The notes: generated by a model not told the origin, from the letters alone. Numbered from the stretch's first letter, positions 1 through 9,279 are shown. The stretch: DNA of 64,000 nt from Paracoccus sp. (in: a-proteobacteria) (GCF_030538695.1 NZ_JAUNTN010000001.1:145745-209744), one strand, 5' to 3'. Numbers and translations are program-made.

Positions 1-1
1 C

Positions 2-628
2 ACCGCGATGCCGGTGGCGTGGCGCTTTTTCGGGTCGGGCGGCAACCGGCTGTATCGCGACGAACCCGTGGTGTCGCGCTTTACCGCTGCGGCAACGGAT
101 CAGTTCGTCAAAGGCCATGGCGTCAAGACGATCTATCGCCCCGAACCATTCATGAAACTGGCGATCCACCGCCCGCATCTGAAACCCAAGTTCCTGAAAA
201 CCGACGAAAAGCAACTGCGCTGGGTCAACGGCTCTGGCCAGATACTGGATGGCCGCAAGGTCGCGTGGAAATACAAGCAGGGCCAGGCGGGCTATGATCT
301 GGCGCAGGTCAATCATTACGGGGTGAAATCGGGCGAAGAATACCTGATGCGCCGCCTGCGCGGCGACGTGCTGAACAATCACAGCAAATATGACGCCGAA
401 TATTTCCGCACCTTCGACCGCAACGACATCACCGACACAGGCGCCGCCGATCTGGCCGACAAGGTTGCGAAATTCTGCACCCGCCTGCTGCGCGACAAGG
501 GCGTAAAGCAGGCGCAGGCGCTGATCCGCGAACGCTATGCCGCCAAACTGGCGCGGCTGCGCGCGTCAGACGGCTATGACGACCAACTGGCGGAACTGGG
601 CTTTGCCGGACCGGACGCCGGGGAATGA
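2..628 (+). CDS. Glycosyltransferase family 2 protein, C-terminal part (5' partial)
   Basis: The reading frame is open to the left edge of the window, so the N-terminus is missing; an ATG at 8 lies inside the domain and is unlikely to be the start. About 208 residues remain. The segment with WRFFGSGGNR followed by RFTAA, and the later NHYGVKSGEEYL, resemble the C-terminal half of the Glyco_tranf_2_4 type of family-2 glycosyltransferase common in Rhodobacteraceae surface-polysaccharide loci. The nucleotide-sugar binding half with its DxD motif would lie upstream and is not seen. The stop codon overlaps the ATG of the next gene (ATGA), so the two are translationally coupled. The substrate cannot be inferred. 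Confidence 0.72.
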   Translation, partial: TAMPVAWRFFGSGGNRLYRDEPVVSRFTAAATDQFVKGHGVKTIYRPEPFMKLAIHRPHLKPKFLKTDEKQLRWVNGSGQILDGRKVAWKYKQGQAGYDLAQVNHYGVKSGEEYLMRRLRGDVLNNHSKYDAEYFRTFDRNDITDTGAADLADKVAKFCTRLLRDKGVKQAQALIRERYAAKLARLRASDGYDDQLAELGFAGPDAGE

Positions 629-2433
629 GGGTCATCGTCCATCCGGGCCTGCATCAATGCGGCACGGCCTTTCTGCACGAGACGCTGCGCGCCATCCCCC
701 AGCCATTGCCGCAGGGCTGGATCAACGCCCGCAACGACGACCGGCTGCGCCCGGTGTTTCGCAGGCTGGCCGACGATCTGGCGAATTTTGCCACCACCGG
801 CAGACCGCGCAAACGCGCCGGGGCACAGGCGGCGCTGCGCGATCTGCTGCAACAGGCGGGCGATCTGGGGGCGCAGGTTCTGCTGCTGTCGGATGACGGC
901 TTTCTGGGCAGCCCGCCGGCGGGCCATCTGGCGGCGGGGCGGCCGCCGCTGCTCTATCCGCGCGCGGCCGAGGTCGCCGAACTGTTCGAGGCGGCGCTGT
1001 CTGGCCATGACCGCGACTATCTGTTCACCCTGCGCCCGCATCTCGACCTGCTGCGCCGTCAGTATCTGGACGCCATCGGGCATATCCGCTTTGACCTGTC
1101 GCTGCCCGATTATATCGACCGGCTGGCCGAACAGGGGCTGGCGGGCCATCGCTTTGACCGGGTGATCGGCGATTGGGCGCAGCACAGCGGCGCCCGGCGG
1201 ATCACCCTGCTGCATCACGACCTGCTGGACGACGATCCCGACCAATATCTGCGGGCGCTGGAACGGTTTCTGGCCCTGCCCGCGCGGCTGCTGCACCCCC
1301 CGGCAAACCGGGCCGAGCCGGAACTGACGCCGGGCCAGATCGCCCTTGCACGGTCGCTGTTCGATCCGGGTCAAAGCAATCAGGACATCCGCCACAAACG
1401 CGAACAACTCGCCGCGCATCAGCCCGGCCCCGGCGATCCGCCCGACGACCCCCCGACCGCCGCGCAGGCGCAACTGATCCGCGACAGCTTTGCCGCTGAT
1501 CTGGACAAGGACGCGTGGCCCTACCAGCAACTGACCCCACCCGACGACCTGCCCCCCGATCTTGGCGCGCTGAACGCTCATTTCGGCATCGGCGGGCTGG
1601 CGGATGCGCGGCCGGACGGGCGCAATGTCATCTATTTCTGGGATGCCGCGCTGAAAATGCCGCGTCCGTTTTACAGCAACGTCGCCCATTGCGCCGCGCA
1701 GCAACCCGGCTGGCAGGTGATGCTGTTGCACGATGCCGACGCCCCTGCCCTGCTGGACGGGCTGGACCCGGTGCTGGCGCAGACCTATCCGCAGATCCGC
1801 CCGCCCGCCGCGCGCAGCGATATTCTGCGGCTGGCGTTTCTGTTCAAACACGGCGGCTGGTATATCGACGCCGATTCATCGCCGGTGATGCCGCTGGATG
1901 ATTTCGACCTGTCCCGCCCGGTGATGTTCCACCGCGATGACATGTCGCGCGGCCTGCGATTTTGCGCCAATCATTGCCTGTATTTCGACGCGGGCCACCA
2001 GATCCCCGGCCTGTGCCTGCAACGGATTGCCGAAAACATCACCCGCAAAACCCATCTTTACGATGTCGAGGCGTTTTCCGGCCCGGCGCTGCTGACGCGG
2101 GTTCTGACGGAACTGGATTACCCGGCAGATGCGCTTTACCCCTATTCGCGCTATTTCGTGCAGAAAGACCCGCTGTATTTCCGGTCGCTGCGCCTGCCCG
2201 GCTCTACCTCCTGGTCGATGGAGCAGTTCTTTGGCGTGCTGGACAACCTGCCGCCCGATTTCAGCGGGTTGCCGCTGAAGCTGTCGCCGCGCACCTCGGG
2301 TCAGTTGATGGTCATGCTGAACCGCCACCCCGACCCGGCCATTCTGGCGCAGATCGCGCAGATCCGGCCACGCTTTCTGAAAGACGGGCCGTTCCGGCAG
2401 CGTTACGAAACCGCATTCGGCCCCATCGGCTGA
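625..2433 (+). CDS. Glycosyltransferase with DXD sugar-binding region and sulfotransferase-like N-terminus
   Basis: This 602-residue protein has two parts. Residues 1 to about 220 begin VHPGLHQCGTAFL, which aligns by eye with the PAPS-binding loop of bacterial sulfotransferases (usually HxGxxKTGTT), but the lysine and a threonine are replaced, so sulfotransferase activity is doubtful. Residues about 310-460 contain YFWDAALKMP, then RSDILRLAFLFKHGGWYIDAD. That arrangement is typical of the Gly_transf_sug/GT32 family (capsule or LPS sugar transferases), with DAD as the metal-binding DXD. It is coupled to the upstream glycosyltransferase by a 4-bp overlap. It is probably a cytoplasmic enzyme of surface glycan synthesis. 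The donor and acceptor are unknown. Confidence 0.75.
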   Translation: MRVIVHPGLHQCGTAFLHETLRAIPQPLPQGWINARNDDRLRPVFRRLADDLANFATTGRPRKRAGAQAALRDLLQQAGDLGAQVLLLSDDGFLGSPPAGHLAAGRPPLLYPRAAEVAELFEAALSGHDRDYLFTLRPHLDLLRRQYLDAIGHIRFDLSLPDYIDRLAEQGLAGHRFDRVIGDWAQHSGARRITLLHHDLLDDDPDQYLRALERFLALPARLLHPPANRAEPELTPGQIALARSLFDPGQSNQDIRHKREQLAAHQPGPGDPPDDPPTAAQAQLIRDSFAADLDKDAWPYQQLTPPDDLPPDLGALNAHFGIGGLADARPDGRNVIYFWDAALKMPRPFYSNVAHCAAQQPGWQVMLLHDADAPALLDGLDPVLAQTYPQIRPPAARSDILRLAFLFKHGGWYIDADSSPVMPLDDFDLSRPVMFHRDDMSRGLRFCANHCLYFDAGHQIPGLCLQRIAENITRKTHLYDVEAFSGPALLTRVLTELDYPADALYPYSRYFVQKDPLYFRSLRLPGSTSWSMEQFFGVLDNLPPDFSGLPLKLSPRTSGQLMVMLNRHPDPAILAQIAQIRPRFLKDGPFRQRYETAFGPIG

Positions 2434-2437
2434 TCGC

Positions 2438-2465
2438 TGCGGGACCGGCAGGCACCGGCCCCGCA
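2438..2465. terminator. Hairpin between convergent genes
   Basis: TGCGGG and CCCGCA enclose a second CCGG/CCGG stem with a 6-nt loop and one A-C mismatch. It lies in the 39-bp gap between the convergent glycosyltransferase and RTX genes. There is no clear T-tract, so its strength as an intrinsic terminator is uncertain. Confidence 0.4.
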
Positions 2466-2472
2466 ACATCGG

Positions 2473-5400
2473 TCAAAAGACGAAGAAGTCATCCCCGTCC
2501 AGATTCAGCCCGCGCGACAGCGTGGCGAAATGCACCCGCGCAGCCGAACCAGTGCCATCTTCGTCGTAATACAGCCGGCCCGAGCGTGAATCATAGATGA
2601 TCCGGTCCGCGCCGCTTTGCGCAACGCCGGTGGTGTTCGACCGAAAGCCCACATCCAGCGCACCGCCACGCAGCCCGGTAAAGATCGACTGAGCCAGCCA
2701 GATCGTATCCTCGTTCGGGGCAAAGTCGCGGATCGAATCGACGCTGCCATACGGCCGCGTATCTATGACAAAAACATCCGCGCCCGCGCCGCCGATCAGC
2801 ACATCGCTGCCCGCGCCGCCATACAGCGTGTCATTGCCGCCTCCGCCGCGCAGCGTATCGTTGCCAGACCCGCCCCAAAGCCGGTCGTCGCCCGCATCGC
2901 CGCTGAGCGCATCATTCCCGTTGCCGCCATGCAGCCAGTCGTTGCCCACGCCGCCGAACAGGGAATCATTGCCGTTACCGCCGTGCAACGTGTCATTCCC
3001 CAGCCCGCCCCAAAGACGGTCATCGCCATCATCGCCATACAGCAGATCGTTATCCGCATCGCCGAACAGCTGATCGTTGCCGATGCCGCCATACAGGGTG
3101 TCGTTCCCGCCACCGCCGCGCAGCGTATCATTGCCGTCATCGCCCCACAGCCGGTCATGGCCGGTGCCGCCGTTCAACACGTCATGGCCGGAACCGCCAT
3201 AGAGCCAGTCGTTGCCCGCGCCGCCGAACAGGGTATCGTTACCCGCATCGCCGCGCAGCGTATCGTGGCCATCCTCGCCCCACAGGCCGTCGTTACCGTC
3301 GCCGCCGCGCAGCAGATCGTTACCCTGATTGCCATGCAGCGTATCGTTGCCAGAACCACCATCCAGCGTATCGTTACCGCCGCCGCCATGCAGTTTATCG
3401 TCACCGGTATCGCCATACAGCCGGTCATTGCCCGCGCCGCCGTTCAGCAGATCGTTCCCGGCACCGCCATACAGCAGATCATCGCCGGATTCGCCATTCA
3501 GCATATCGTTGCCATTGTCGCCGCGCAGCGTGTCATTGCCCGCACCGCCGTAAAGGCGGTCGTTGCCGTCGTCACCATGCAGCAGGTCGTTGCCGGCGTG
3601 GCCATACAGCACATCATCGCCCAAACCGCCGTAAAGGCTGTCATTGCCGTCCCGGCCATAGAGGGTATCGTTGCCCTCATCGCCCCACAGCCGGTCGTGG
3701 CCGCCACCGCCGTCCAGCACATCATGGCCCGACCCGCCATACAGCCAGTCATGGTCGTTGTCGCCAAACAGGGTATCGTTGCCCGCACCGCCGCGCAGCG
3801 TGTCATTGCCATTGCCGCCGCGCAGGACGTTGTTGCCGGAATTGCCGGTCAGCACATTGGCGCGCGCATTGCCGGTGCCGTTGATATGGGCCGTGCCGGT
3901 CAGCGTCAGATCCTCGACAAAGCGAATGCCCTGATGCGTGTCCAGCGAATAGGTGACAGAGCTTTCCACCCGGTCATGCCCGCCCGCATCAACATGCCCG
4001 CCGCGCACCGTCGCCTCGTCCACGATGTCGGTGGTTTTGGTTACGGTATAAACATCGTCACCGGCCCCGCCCATCATGACCAGCGCGCCCTTGGCGTCGA
4101 TCCAGTGGATCATGTCGGTTTCAGGGGCCGTTCCGTCAAAAGAGCCATTGTTGCGCAGGCCATAGCGCGCGATTTCCCGTTCGGTCACGCTGAATTTGAC
4201 GATGTGATGAACCTCCAGCACCTCGCCGGTGGCGCGGTCAGCCACATAGTCCAGAAAGCGGATGACACGGGTGCCATCGGGCAGCGTCCAGAACCCGTCG
4301 CGCTGAATCAGCATCAGCATCGAGTTCTTGTCCACCAGCTCACGGTCATTGACCGACAGCCGTTCCTTGGTGCCGATGGAATCGGTCTTGATGCCCGCGC
4401 GGCTGAACGGCTGGCCCAGCTTGTAAACTTCCGGCCCGGTATAGGTCAGCGACAGCCGGCCGGGGGTCAGATCGGCGGAATCCATCGTGGTATGGAAACC
4501 GGGGCGAAAATTCACCAGCACGTTCTCCACATTGGTCGCATCAAGGTCGATCAGGATATGCGCCACATCCGAGGGCAGCACCTTCGGGTAATGTTCGGAA
4601 AACGATTCGTCCGCCTCGGTGAAGTAAACGCCGTTCTTGAACCCGTCCAGCTTCAGACCGTTGAACACCATGTCAAAGACGTTCAGGCTGAACCGGACAC
4701 CGTTCGACGCAGCGGCGACCCGTTCGGAGTTCGTCGTTCCGATCAGATCAAAGTCCAGCATCGTGTAATGCGACGTATAGCCGATCACAACGCCGGTCGA
4801 GGTTTCCCAGTTCAGGAAACCGTCAAAAACCGAACGAAGATCGTTGTTTTGTTCAGGGGTGGCCTTGATGACCATCAGCCCGATCTGGGTGCCGAAGGCC
4901 TCGTTGTCGCGGAACCCTTCGATCGGGGTGCGGTTAACGGCCACGGTGTCCTGCCCGTAAGCGATACCGGGATATTCCAGATTATCCGCCAGCGGATTTT
5001 CAGGTGCGACGCGATGGAACCATGTATAGCCGTGGGTGGTGTTGATCGCCACGTTTTCAACGGCATGAACCTGACGCCCGGCGAAAAAGAACCCGTCGCC
5101 GGTCTTGCCGATGTCATTGTCGGCGGGGTCGCCCACACGTTTCACCGACCAGTCGCCATAATCGACACCAGAGGATTTGATGGCCATGTTCTGGCCCCAG
5201 ACGCCGGTTTCGTTGCCGTCCTCGGCCACGAAGGCGGCGCCGAACACGTCAAAGGCCACGTTGCCGATGAAATCGGCGTGGCTGCCGTGATGAACAAAGC
5301 CCCAGCCCGGCGATCCGCTGACGGTATTGCCGATGGCGATGGCGGGGTTGTCCTGATCCTCGACCCCGTTCTTGTGGAAATGGAACGGATAACGCGCCTT

Positions 5401-6441
5401 GGCGTTGAAATCGGCCGTCAGCGTCCCCGCCTTCGAGGCGTCCATCGCCGCCTGCGATTTGTCGGTGCGGCCCAGATCGTCAAAGGCGGCATAGCGCACA
5501 TCGACATCGTTGGAATGCATGAACATCACATGACCGCGGTGATGCGTCTGCGTGGCATCTCCGTCGATACTGGAAAAGGTGATGTTGCGGGTCATGTTCG
5601 CGACATAGGCCGACAGATCGTCGCGCGGCGTGTCGTGGTCATAGGTCAGCGGGCGGTCCAGCGTAACGGTGTTACCCTCGATCCCGATGATCCGCACTTC
5701 TTCGTCCTGGCTTTCCTTGTGAACCACGGCGCGGACGCTGTTATCCCAGGTCCAGCCGGTCTTGTGCGTGCCGCTGAGAACCAGGTTGTCGCCGACCTGC
5801 CAGCCCTTGGGCACCTCGGCCAGTTTCAGCACCGTGTCGCCTGCCATGGCATCGGTAGCGACCTTGACGAAGGGGGTCTTTTCCGCCCCGTGAATCTCTG
5901 CCGCCCCGTGCGAGATGACGCCGCGCGACAGCAGCGCCGGGTCCCAGCCGATGTCGATATCGCCGTTATTGGCGATCTTGATTTCCGCCTGAACGCCGGC
6001 CTGCACCGGATTGTCGGCGGTGCCGATTTCCAGCCGCCCCTGCGGGCTGACCACCAGCGTATCCACCACCATCCGGGTGTCCGAGGCCGTGGCAAAGGAC
6101 AGTTCGCCATCGACACGCACGGTGAACAGCGAGGTATCGCTGACCTCGTTGTAATTCACCGAAATACCTTCGGGAATCAGCGCCTTGGCCCCTGCGGTGG
6201 GGATGCGCCCCTGATACCATGTGCCCGGATCGAACCAGTCGCCGTTCTTGATGGCGATATGGGTCGCCTCGGCCCGTGGCACCAGCGCCAGCAGCCGCGC
6301 ATGATCCGCGGCCATCCCCTCGTTCGACATGTCATGCGCATGTTCAGGCGCGTTCTTTACCGCCCGGACAAAAGCATCAGCATCGCCCGTGTTGACAGGG
6401 TAAGTCGGATGATCCGCAGAATGATCACCGTTCGTTGGCAT
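2473..6441 (-). CDS. Giant secreted RTX protein with N-terminal G8 domain
   Basis: This is a 1322-residue protein without a Sec signal. Residues about 60-210 ([18 protein letters not shown], then GISVNY) fit a G8 domain, as in CEMIP/TMEM2-type and bacterial surface proteins. Residues about 250-700 look like a parallel beta-helix with repeated GN and HFHKNG segments. Residues about 866-1225 are about 40 nonapeptides of the GGxGNDxLx type that form Ca2+-binding beta-rolls. The tail ends DDFFVF, a hydrophobic end like type I secretion signals. It is probably exported by a type I system (none in this window) and folds in external calcium. A glycan-binding or glycan-cleaving role is inference from the G8/beta-helix combination. 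The start is supported by AAAGGTG 8 nt upstream. Confidence 0.85.
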   Translation of the reverse strand: MPTNGDHSADHPTYPVNTGDADAFVRAVKNAPEHAHDMSNEGMAADHARLLALVPRAEATHIAIKNGDWFDPGTWYQGRIPTAGAKALIPEGISVNYNEVSDTSLFTVRVDGELSFATASDTRMVVDTLVVSPQGRLEIGTADNPVQAGVQAEIKIANNGDIDIGWDPALLSRGVISHGAAEIHGAEKTPFVKVATDAMAGDTVLKLAEVPKGWQVGDNLVLSGTHKTGWTWDNSVRAVVHKESQDEEVRIIGIEGNTVTLDRPLTYDHDTPRDDLSAYVANMTRNITFSSIDGDATQTHHRGHVMFMHSNDVDVRYAAFDDLGRTDKSQAAMDASKAGTLTADFNAKARYPFHFHKNGVEDQDNPAIAIGNTVSGSPGWGFVHHGSHADFIGNVAFDVFGAAFVAEDGNETGVWGQNMAIKSSGVDYGDWSVKRVGDPADNDIGKTGDGFFFAGRQVHAVENVAINTTHGYTWFHRVAPENPLADNLEYPGIAYGQDTVAVNRTPIEGFRDNEAFGTQIGLMVIKATPEQNNDLRSVFDGFLNWETSTGVVIGYTSHYTMLDFDLIGTTNSERVAAASNGVRFSLNVFDMVFNGLKLDGFKNGVYFTEADESFSEHYPKVLPSDVAHILIDLDATNVENVLVNFRPGFHTTMDSADLTPGRLSLTYTGPEVYKLGQPFSRAGIKTDSIGTKERLSVNDRELVDKNSMLMLIQRDGFWTLPDGTRVIRFLDYVADRATGEVLEVHHIVKFSVTEREIARYGLRNNGSFDGTAPETDMIHWIDAKGALVMMGGAGDDVYTVTKTTDIVDEATVRGGHVDAGGHDRVESSVTYSLDTHQGIRFVEDLTLTGTAHINGTGNARANVLTGNSGNNVLRGGNGNDTLRGGAGNDTLFGDNDHDWLYGGSGHDVLDGGGGHDRLWGDEGNDTLYGRDGNDSLYGGLGDDVLYGHAGNDLLHGDDGNDRLYGGAGNDTLRGDNGNDMLNGESGDDLLYGGAGNDLLNGGAGNDRLYGDTGDDKLHGGGGNDTLDGGSGNDTLHGNQGNDLLRGGDGNDGLWGEDGHDTLRGDAGNDTLFGGAGNDWLYGGSGHDVLNGGTGHDRLWGDDGNDTLRGGGGNDTLYGGIGNDQLFGDADNDLLYGDDGDDRLWGGLGNDTLHGGNGNDSLFGGVGNDWLHGGNGNDALSGDAGDDRLWGGSGNDTLRGGGGNDTLYGGAGSDVLIGGAGADVFVIDTRPYGSVDSIRDFAPNEDTIWLAQSIFTGLRGGALDVGFRSNTTGVAQSGADRIIYDSRSGRLYYDEDGTGSAARVHFATLSRGLNLDGDDFFVF
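2767..3846 (-). repeat. RTX nonapeptide repeat block (about 40 x 27 bp)
   Basis: I counted about 40 consecutive 27-bp units encoding G-G-x-G-(N/H/D)-D-x-L-x. The units show a second periodicity of five. Every fifth unit ends RLW or RLY (units 6, 11, 16, 26, 31 and 36; unit 21 has GLW), and it is usually followed by a unit ending TLR, TLY or TLH. This suggests expansion by 135-bp (45-residue) blocks. Confidence 0.85.
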
Positions 6442-6733
6442 GATGCACCTTTAAATTCAGAAGTCAGCGTCCTGCGATAGCCTGTGATCGCCGACGTCAT
6501 CAATACGGTCTTGCATGCAAAATGCGACGTAATTGTAATGCCCGCCAGAAGATCGGCATAAATCTGCCGCGAATCGGCGGAAACCTCTGAAATTAACTAA
6601 AAATTAACCTTTAATCGGTAGTTTTCCGCCGATTTTCAACGCAGGGTTGAGGGTTTTGCTCAATAGCCTAATTTGCACATGCTGCATAAACGTGCAGATG
6701 AGGGCGGGTAAACAAGCATATAGAATCAACGCA
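6442..6733 (-). promoter_or_regulatory. AT-rich leader of the RTX gene with a 12-bp inverted repeat
   Basis: This gene-free stretch is clearly more AT-rich than its surroundings. It contains a perfect 12-bp inverted repeat, AATCGGCGGAAA at 6572-6583 and TTTCCGCCGATT at 6623-6634, around a 39-bp AT-rich core with two ATTAAC motifs. It lies 131-193 bp upstream of the RTX start and is a plausible regulator-binding or looped promoter region. I could not assign convincing -35/-10 boxes. No flanking target-site duplication is visible, which argues against a small transposon. Confidence 0.4.
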
Positions 6734-7132
6734 GCACCCTGCGGCGCGGGCAATGCCGCGCCGCAGAAACCGTCTTGACCCTCAAGGGTGATGCTGCGCC
6801 CGGCCCCGGCGAAATCGCCGCGCTCATCGGTCCAGATCATGCGCAAGGTGCCGCTGTCGCGGGCGGCACAGGTGAAACCGATACAGGGTTCCGGGATACA
6901 GCCGGTTTCAGCGCACCCTGCGGCGCGGGCAATGCCGCACCGCAGAAACCGTCTTGACCCTCAAGGGTGATGCTGCGCCCGGCCCCGGCGAAATCGCCGC
7001 GTTCATCGGTCCAGATCATGCGCAGGGTGCCGCTGTCGCGGGCGGCGAAAGTGAGAACTCGATACAGGGTCGGGATACAGCCGGTTTCAGCGCACCCTGC
7101 GGCGCGGGCAATGCCGCGCCGCAGAAGCCATC
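6734..7132. repeat. 179-bp tandem repeats derived from the soxZ 3' end
   Basis: Units start at 6734, 6913 and 7092, exactly 179 bp apart; the third unit runs into the genuine soxZ end (to about 7236). Each unit holds about 60 bp of soxZ downstream sequence plus about 110-120 bp of soxZ coding sequence (minus strand, the MIWTDERGDF to SITLEG segment). In the two extra copies the soxZ stop TAA has become CAA, so they are not functional gene ends. Each unit also carries an 11-bp stem, CTGCGGCGCGG with CCGCGCCGCAG and a GCAATG loop, at 6739-6766, 6918-6945 (one mismatch) and 7097-7124. Confidence 0.9.
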
Positions 7133-7462
7133 TTAACCCTCAAGGGTGATGCTGCGCTCGGCCTCGGCGAAATCGCCGCGTTCATCGGTCCAGATCATGC
7201 GCAGGGTGCCGCTGTCGCGGGCGGCGAAGGTGAACTCGATATAAGGGTTCTGGGAGACAGTCGGCTCGGGCTGCCATTCCATCAGCACGGCATCATTCAG
7301 CAACGCGCGGAACCCGGTCAGGATATTGCGCGGCATAGGCGTGCCATCGGCCTGTTGGCGAAAGCCGGTTTCCATCGGATGCGCGATCTGGGCGCGGATG
7401 CGCACGATTTCATCCCTGGCGGGGGTTTCGGTGCTGATCCAGATGCGGGGGGGTCTGCTCAT
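7133..7462 (-). CDS. soxZ: SoxZ, sulfur-carrier complex subunit
   Basis: This 109-residue protein is of normal SoxZ length. It starts MSRPPRIWIS and contains IRAQIAHPMETGFR and NPYIEFTFAARDSGTLR, typical of the SoxZ beta-sandwich that binds SoxY and helps present its sulfur-carrying C-terminal arm in the periplasm. SoxZ has no signal of its own and is normally co-exported with SoxY through the Tat system. It is the last gene of the operon, 9 bp after soxY. Its 3' end has been duplicated twice immediately downstream. No soxXA, soxB or soxCD is present in the window. Confidence 0.9.
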   Translation of the reverse strand: MSRPPRIWISTETPARDEIVRIRAQIAHPMETGFRQQADGTPMPRNILTGFRALLNDAVLMEWQPEPTVSQNPYIEFTFAARDSGTLRMIWTDERGDFAEAERSITLEG

Positions 7463-7471
7463 GGTTGGTCC

Positions 7472-7966
7472 TCACATACCGCAGCCGCCGGCGGCGACGG
7501 TGGTTTCGGCGCTGGCTTGCAGGAAACGGCCATCGCTCATCCGGGCGACGGCGCGGACGCGCATGCTTTCGATCAGGCGCAGCCGCAGGGCCACATCCAC
7601 CGGACCCGTCGCCGGGCCAAAGCGGAACACGCTGGCCAGCGGCAGCGGGTTACGGTCGGCCAGCACGATCAGTTCCTCGCAATAGACATCCGCGCCGGGG
7701 TCGGCCGCGATCTGCACGCGGACGGGCACAGCGGCGGGGTTATCGGCCAGCGCGGGCAGGTCCAGCAGCAGGTCGGCTTGCTCTGCCGTGGCATCGCCCA
7801 GGAATTCGGCGATAATCCGGTCGGCCTCGGCATCGTCGGGCTGCGGAAAGGCGCTGGTCAGCATGTGCTCCTGTGCCATCGCCGCCTGCCCGGCCAGCGC
7901 GGCGGCGCCAAAGGCTGCCGCGCCGATCAGGATCTGCCGCCGGTCGGGTTCAGCGCAAAAAGTCAT
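7472..7966 (-). CDS. soxY: SoxY, sulfur-carrier protein with C-terminal cysteine
   Basis: The chosen start (ATG at 7966) gives 164 residues with a Tat-type signal: RRQILIG followed by a hydrophobic alanine-rich stretch ending AMA. The longer frame upstream lies inside the preceding flavoprotein gene. The protein ends GGCGM: the cysteine of the SoxY swinging arm, to which thiosulfate sulfur is conjugated, is present, but the usual terminal GGCGG is changed at the last residue. The start overlaps the flavoprotein gene by 17 bp, implying coupling. It forms the SoxYZ carrier with the next gene. With no SoxXA or SoxB nearby, the partner that loads it is unknown. Confidence 0.88.
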   Translation of the reverse strand: MTFCAEPDRRQILIGAAAFGAAALAGQAAMAQEHMLTSAFPQPDDAEADRIIAEFLGDATAEQADLLLDLPALADNPAAVPVRVQIAADPGADVYCEELIVLADRNPLPLASVFRFGPATGPVDVALRLRLIESMRVRAVARMSDGRFLQASAETTVAAGGCGM

Positions 7967-9278
7967 TGAACATCCCATCAATCCAAACAAAGTCTTCTTC
8001 CAGCAGATCGGGCGTGCGCACGTCAACGTCAATCTGCGTCTGCTGCACATTCCCGTCAGGGCCGATTTCGTAAAAGAACTCGACCGAGATGGCCTCGCGC
8101 GGGTCGCCGTTCACCAGCATATAGCACAGGTTGTCGGGCAGTTCCGCCACGACTTCTTCGCCGCGCACGCGCTGACCGATGTTCCGTGCCACGATCTTGG
8201 CGATATAGTTCGCGACATGCGCGCTTTTGGGGTAATGGCCGAACTGCGGGGAAATCGTGCCCATGCTGTCGCCGACGATATACACGCTGTCATCGCTGTT
8301 GGCGTGGAACAGGCGCGGGTGCATATCGGCCCAGCCGGTCGAGTTATCCTCGGCGTCGCGGCCGATCAGATCGGCATAGAACACCATTTCCGACGCCTGA
8401 TGCGGCGGCATGATGATGGCTTCGTCAAAGTCGAAATCACCCGCCTCGGTCATGATGCGCTTGTTATAGGGGTCCAGTTCGCGGACGCGCGCATTGGGCA
8501 CATGGGTGATGATGTCGGGATACAGTTCCTCGAACGCGGCGCGGTATCCGGCCCCGATGGGGGCGATCATCGGTTTCGGGTCAAGGATCAGGATCTTGGC
8601 CGGGATGTTGTTGACCTTGAAATGCCACGCCATCACGCAGGCCCGCTCATAGGGCGAGGGCGGGCAGCGATGCGGCGGCGGCGGCAGCGTCATCACGATG
8701 GTGCCGCCCTTGAAATCGTGGATCTTGTTCTTCAGCGCCACATGTTCCGCACTGGGGATATAGGCCGAAGGGAAATGCGTCCGGGTGTAATCCGCCGCCG
8801 CCGTGTCATCGCCGAACCACACGTCATAGGCATTGCGGATGCCGCCCGCGAGGATCAGGAAATCGTAATCAACGCTGCCTTTTGACGTGCGCACGATCTT
8901 GCGGTCGCGTTCGATGCCGGTGATCTCGCACTGGATCAGGCTGTAGCCGTATTTATTGGCCGGATGCAGCATGTCCTGGGTCAGGAATGCGGTATCCACC
9001 ACGTCGATCAGCCATTTGTTCGACATCGGGCAGGACCAGAAGAACGGGTTGCGTTCCAGCAGGATCACTTCGGCATCGGGGACCTCTTGCCGCAGATAGC
9101 GTGCGGCGGTCATCCCGCCCCATCCGCCGCCGCAGACGACGATGCGCGGACCGCGCCCCTCGCGCGGTTTCAGTATCGTGTCGGCGGTCAGCGCGGCGGG
9201 GGCGGCCAAAAGGCCAGTGGCGGACAGGCCAAGGGCCAGGGCGGGCGCCCCGGTCAGCAAGCTGCGGCGATGGATCAT
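7950..9278 (-). CDS. Flavocytochrome c sulfide dehydrogenase-type flavoprotein (second copy)
   Basis: The protein has 442 residues with a twin-arginine signal (HRRSLLTGAP plus hydrophobic stretch). A Rossmann motif, VVCGGGWGGMTAARYLR, binds FAD. FFWSCPMSN carries the cysteine equivalent to the covalent FAD attachment site of FccB. HRCPPSPYERA and NLCYML carry cysteines that could form the redox-active disulfide of sulfide dehydrogenases. YIVGDSMG is the second FAD-binding motif. It probably oxidises a reduced sulfur species in the periplasm, possibly one bound to SoxYZ, whose genes follow at once. It is the less FccB-like of the two flavoproteins here. One base separates it from the transporter stop upstream. 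Confidence 0.8.
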   Translation of the reverse strand: MIHRRSLLTGAPALALGLSATGLLAAPAALTADTILKPREGRGPRIVVCGGGWGGMTAARYLRQEVPDAEVILLERNPFFWSCPMSNKWLIDVVDTAFLTQDMLHPANKYGYSLIQCEITGIERDRKIVRTSKGSVDYDFLILAGGIRNAYDVWFGDDTAAADYTRTHFPSAYIPSAEHVALKNKIHDFKGGTIVMTLPPPPHRCPPSPYERACVMAWHFKVNNIPAKILILDPKPMIAPIGAGYRAAFEELYPDIITHVPNARVRELDPYNKRIMTEAGDFDFDEAIIMPPHQASEMVFYADLIGRDAEDNSTGWADMHPRLFHANSDDSVYIVGDSMGTISPQFGHYPKSAHVANYIAKIVARNIGQRVRGEEVVAELPDNLCYMLVNGDPREAISVEFFYEIGPDGNVQQTQIDVDVRTPDLLEEDFVWIDGMFNDFLR

Positions 9279-9279
9279 G

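Noticed and set aside
574-1851. 425-codon minus-strand frame opposite the GT32 gene
   Set aside because: It is rich in R, Q and G as expected for a high-GC antisense shadow; the plus strand has clear glycosyltransferase motifs.
2617-6480. Open reading frame of about 1287 codons on the plus strand
   Set aside because: It is exactly antisense to the RTX gene. Its repeated VVARIAxQRI-type peptide is the mirror of the GGxGxDxLx repeats. It has no domain and no ribosome site.
7097-7124. Stem-loop after soxZ as a rho-independent terminator
   Set aside because: The stem is strong, but the downstream minus-strand sequence is GC-rich with no T-tract. It is better described as a hairpin within the tandem repeat.
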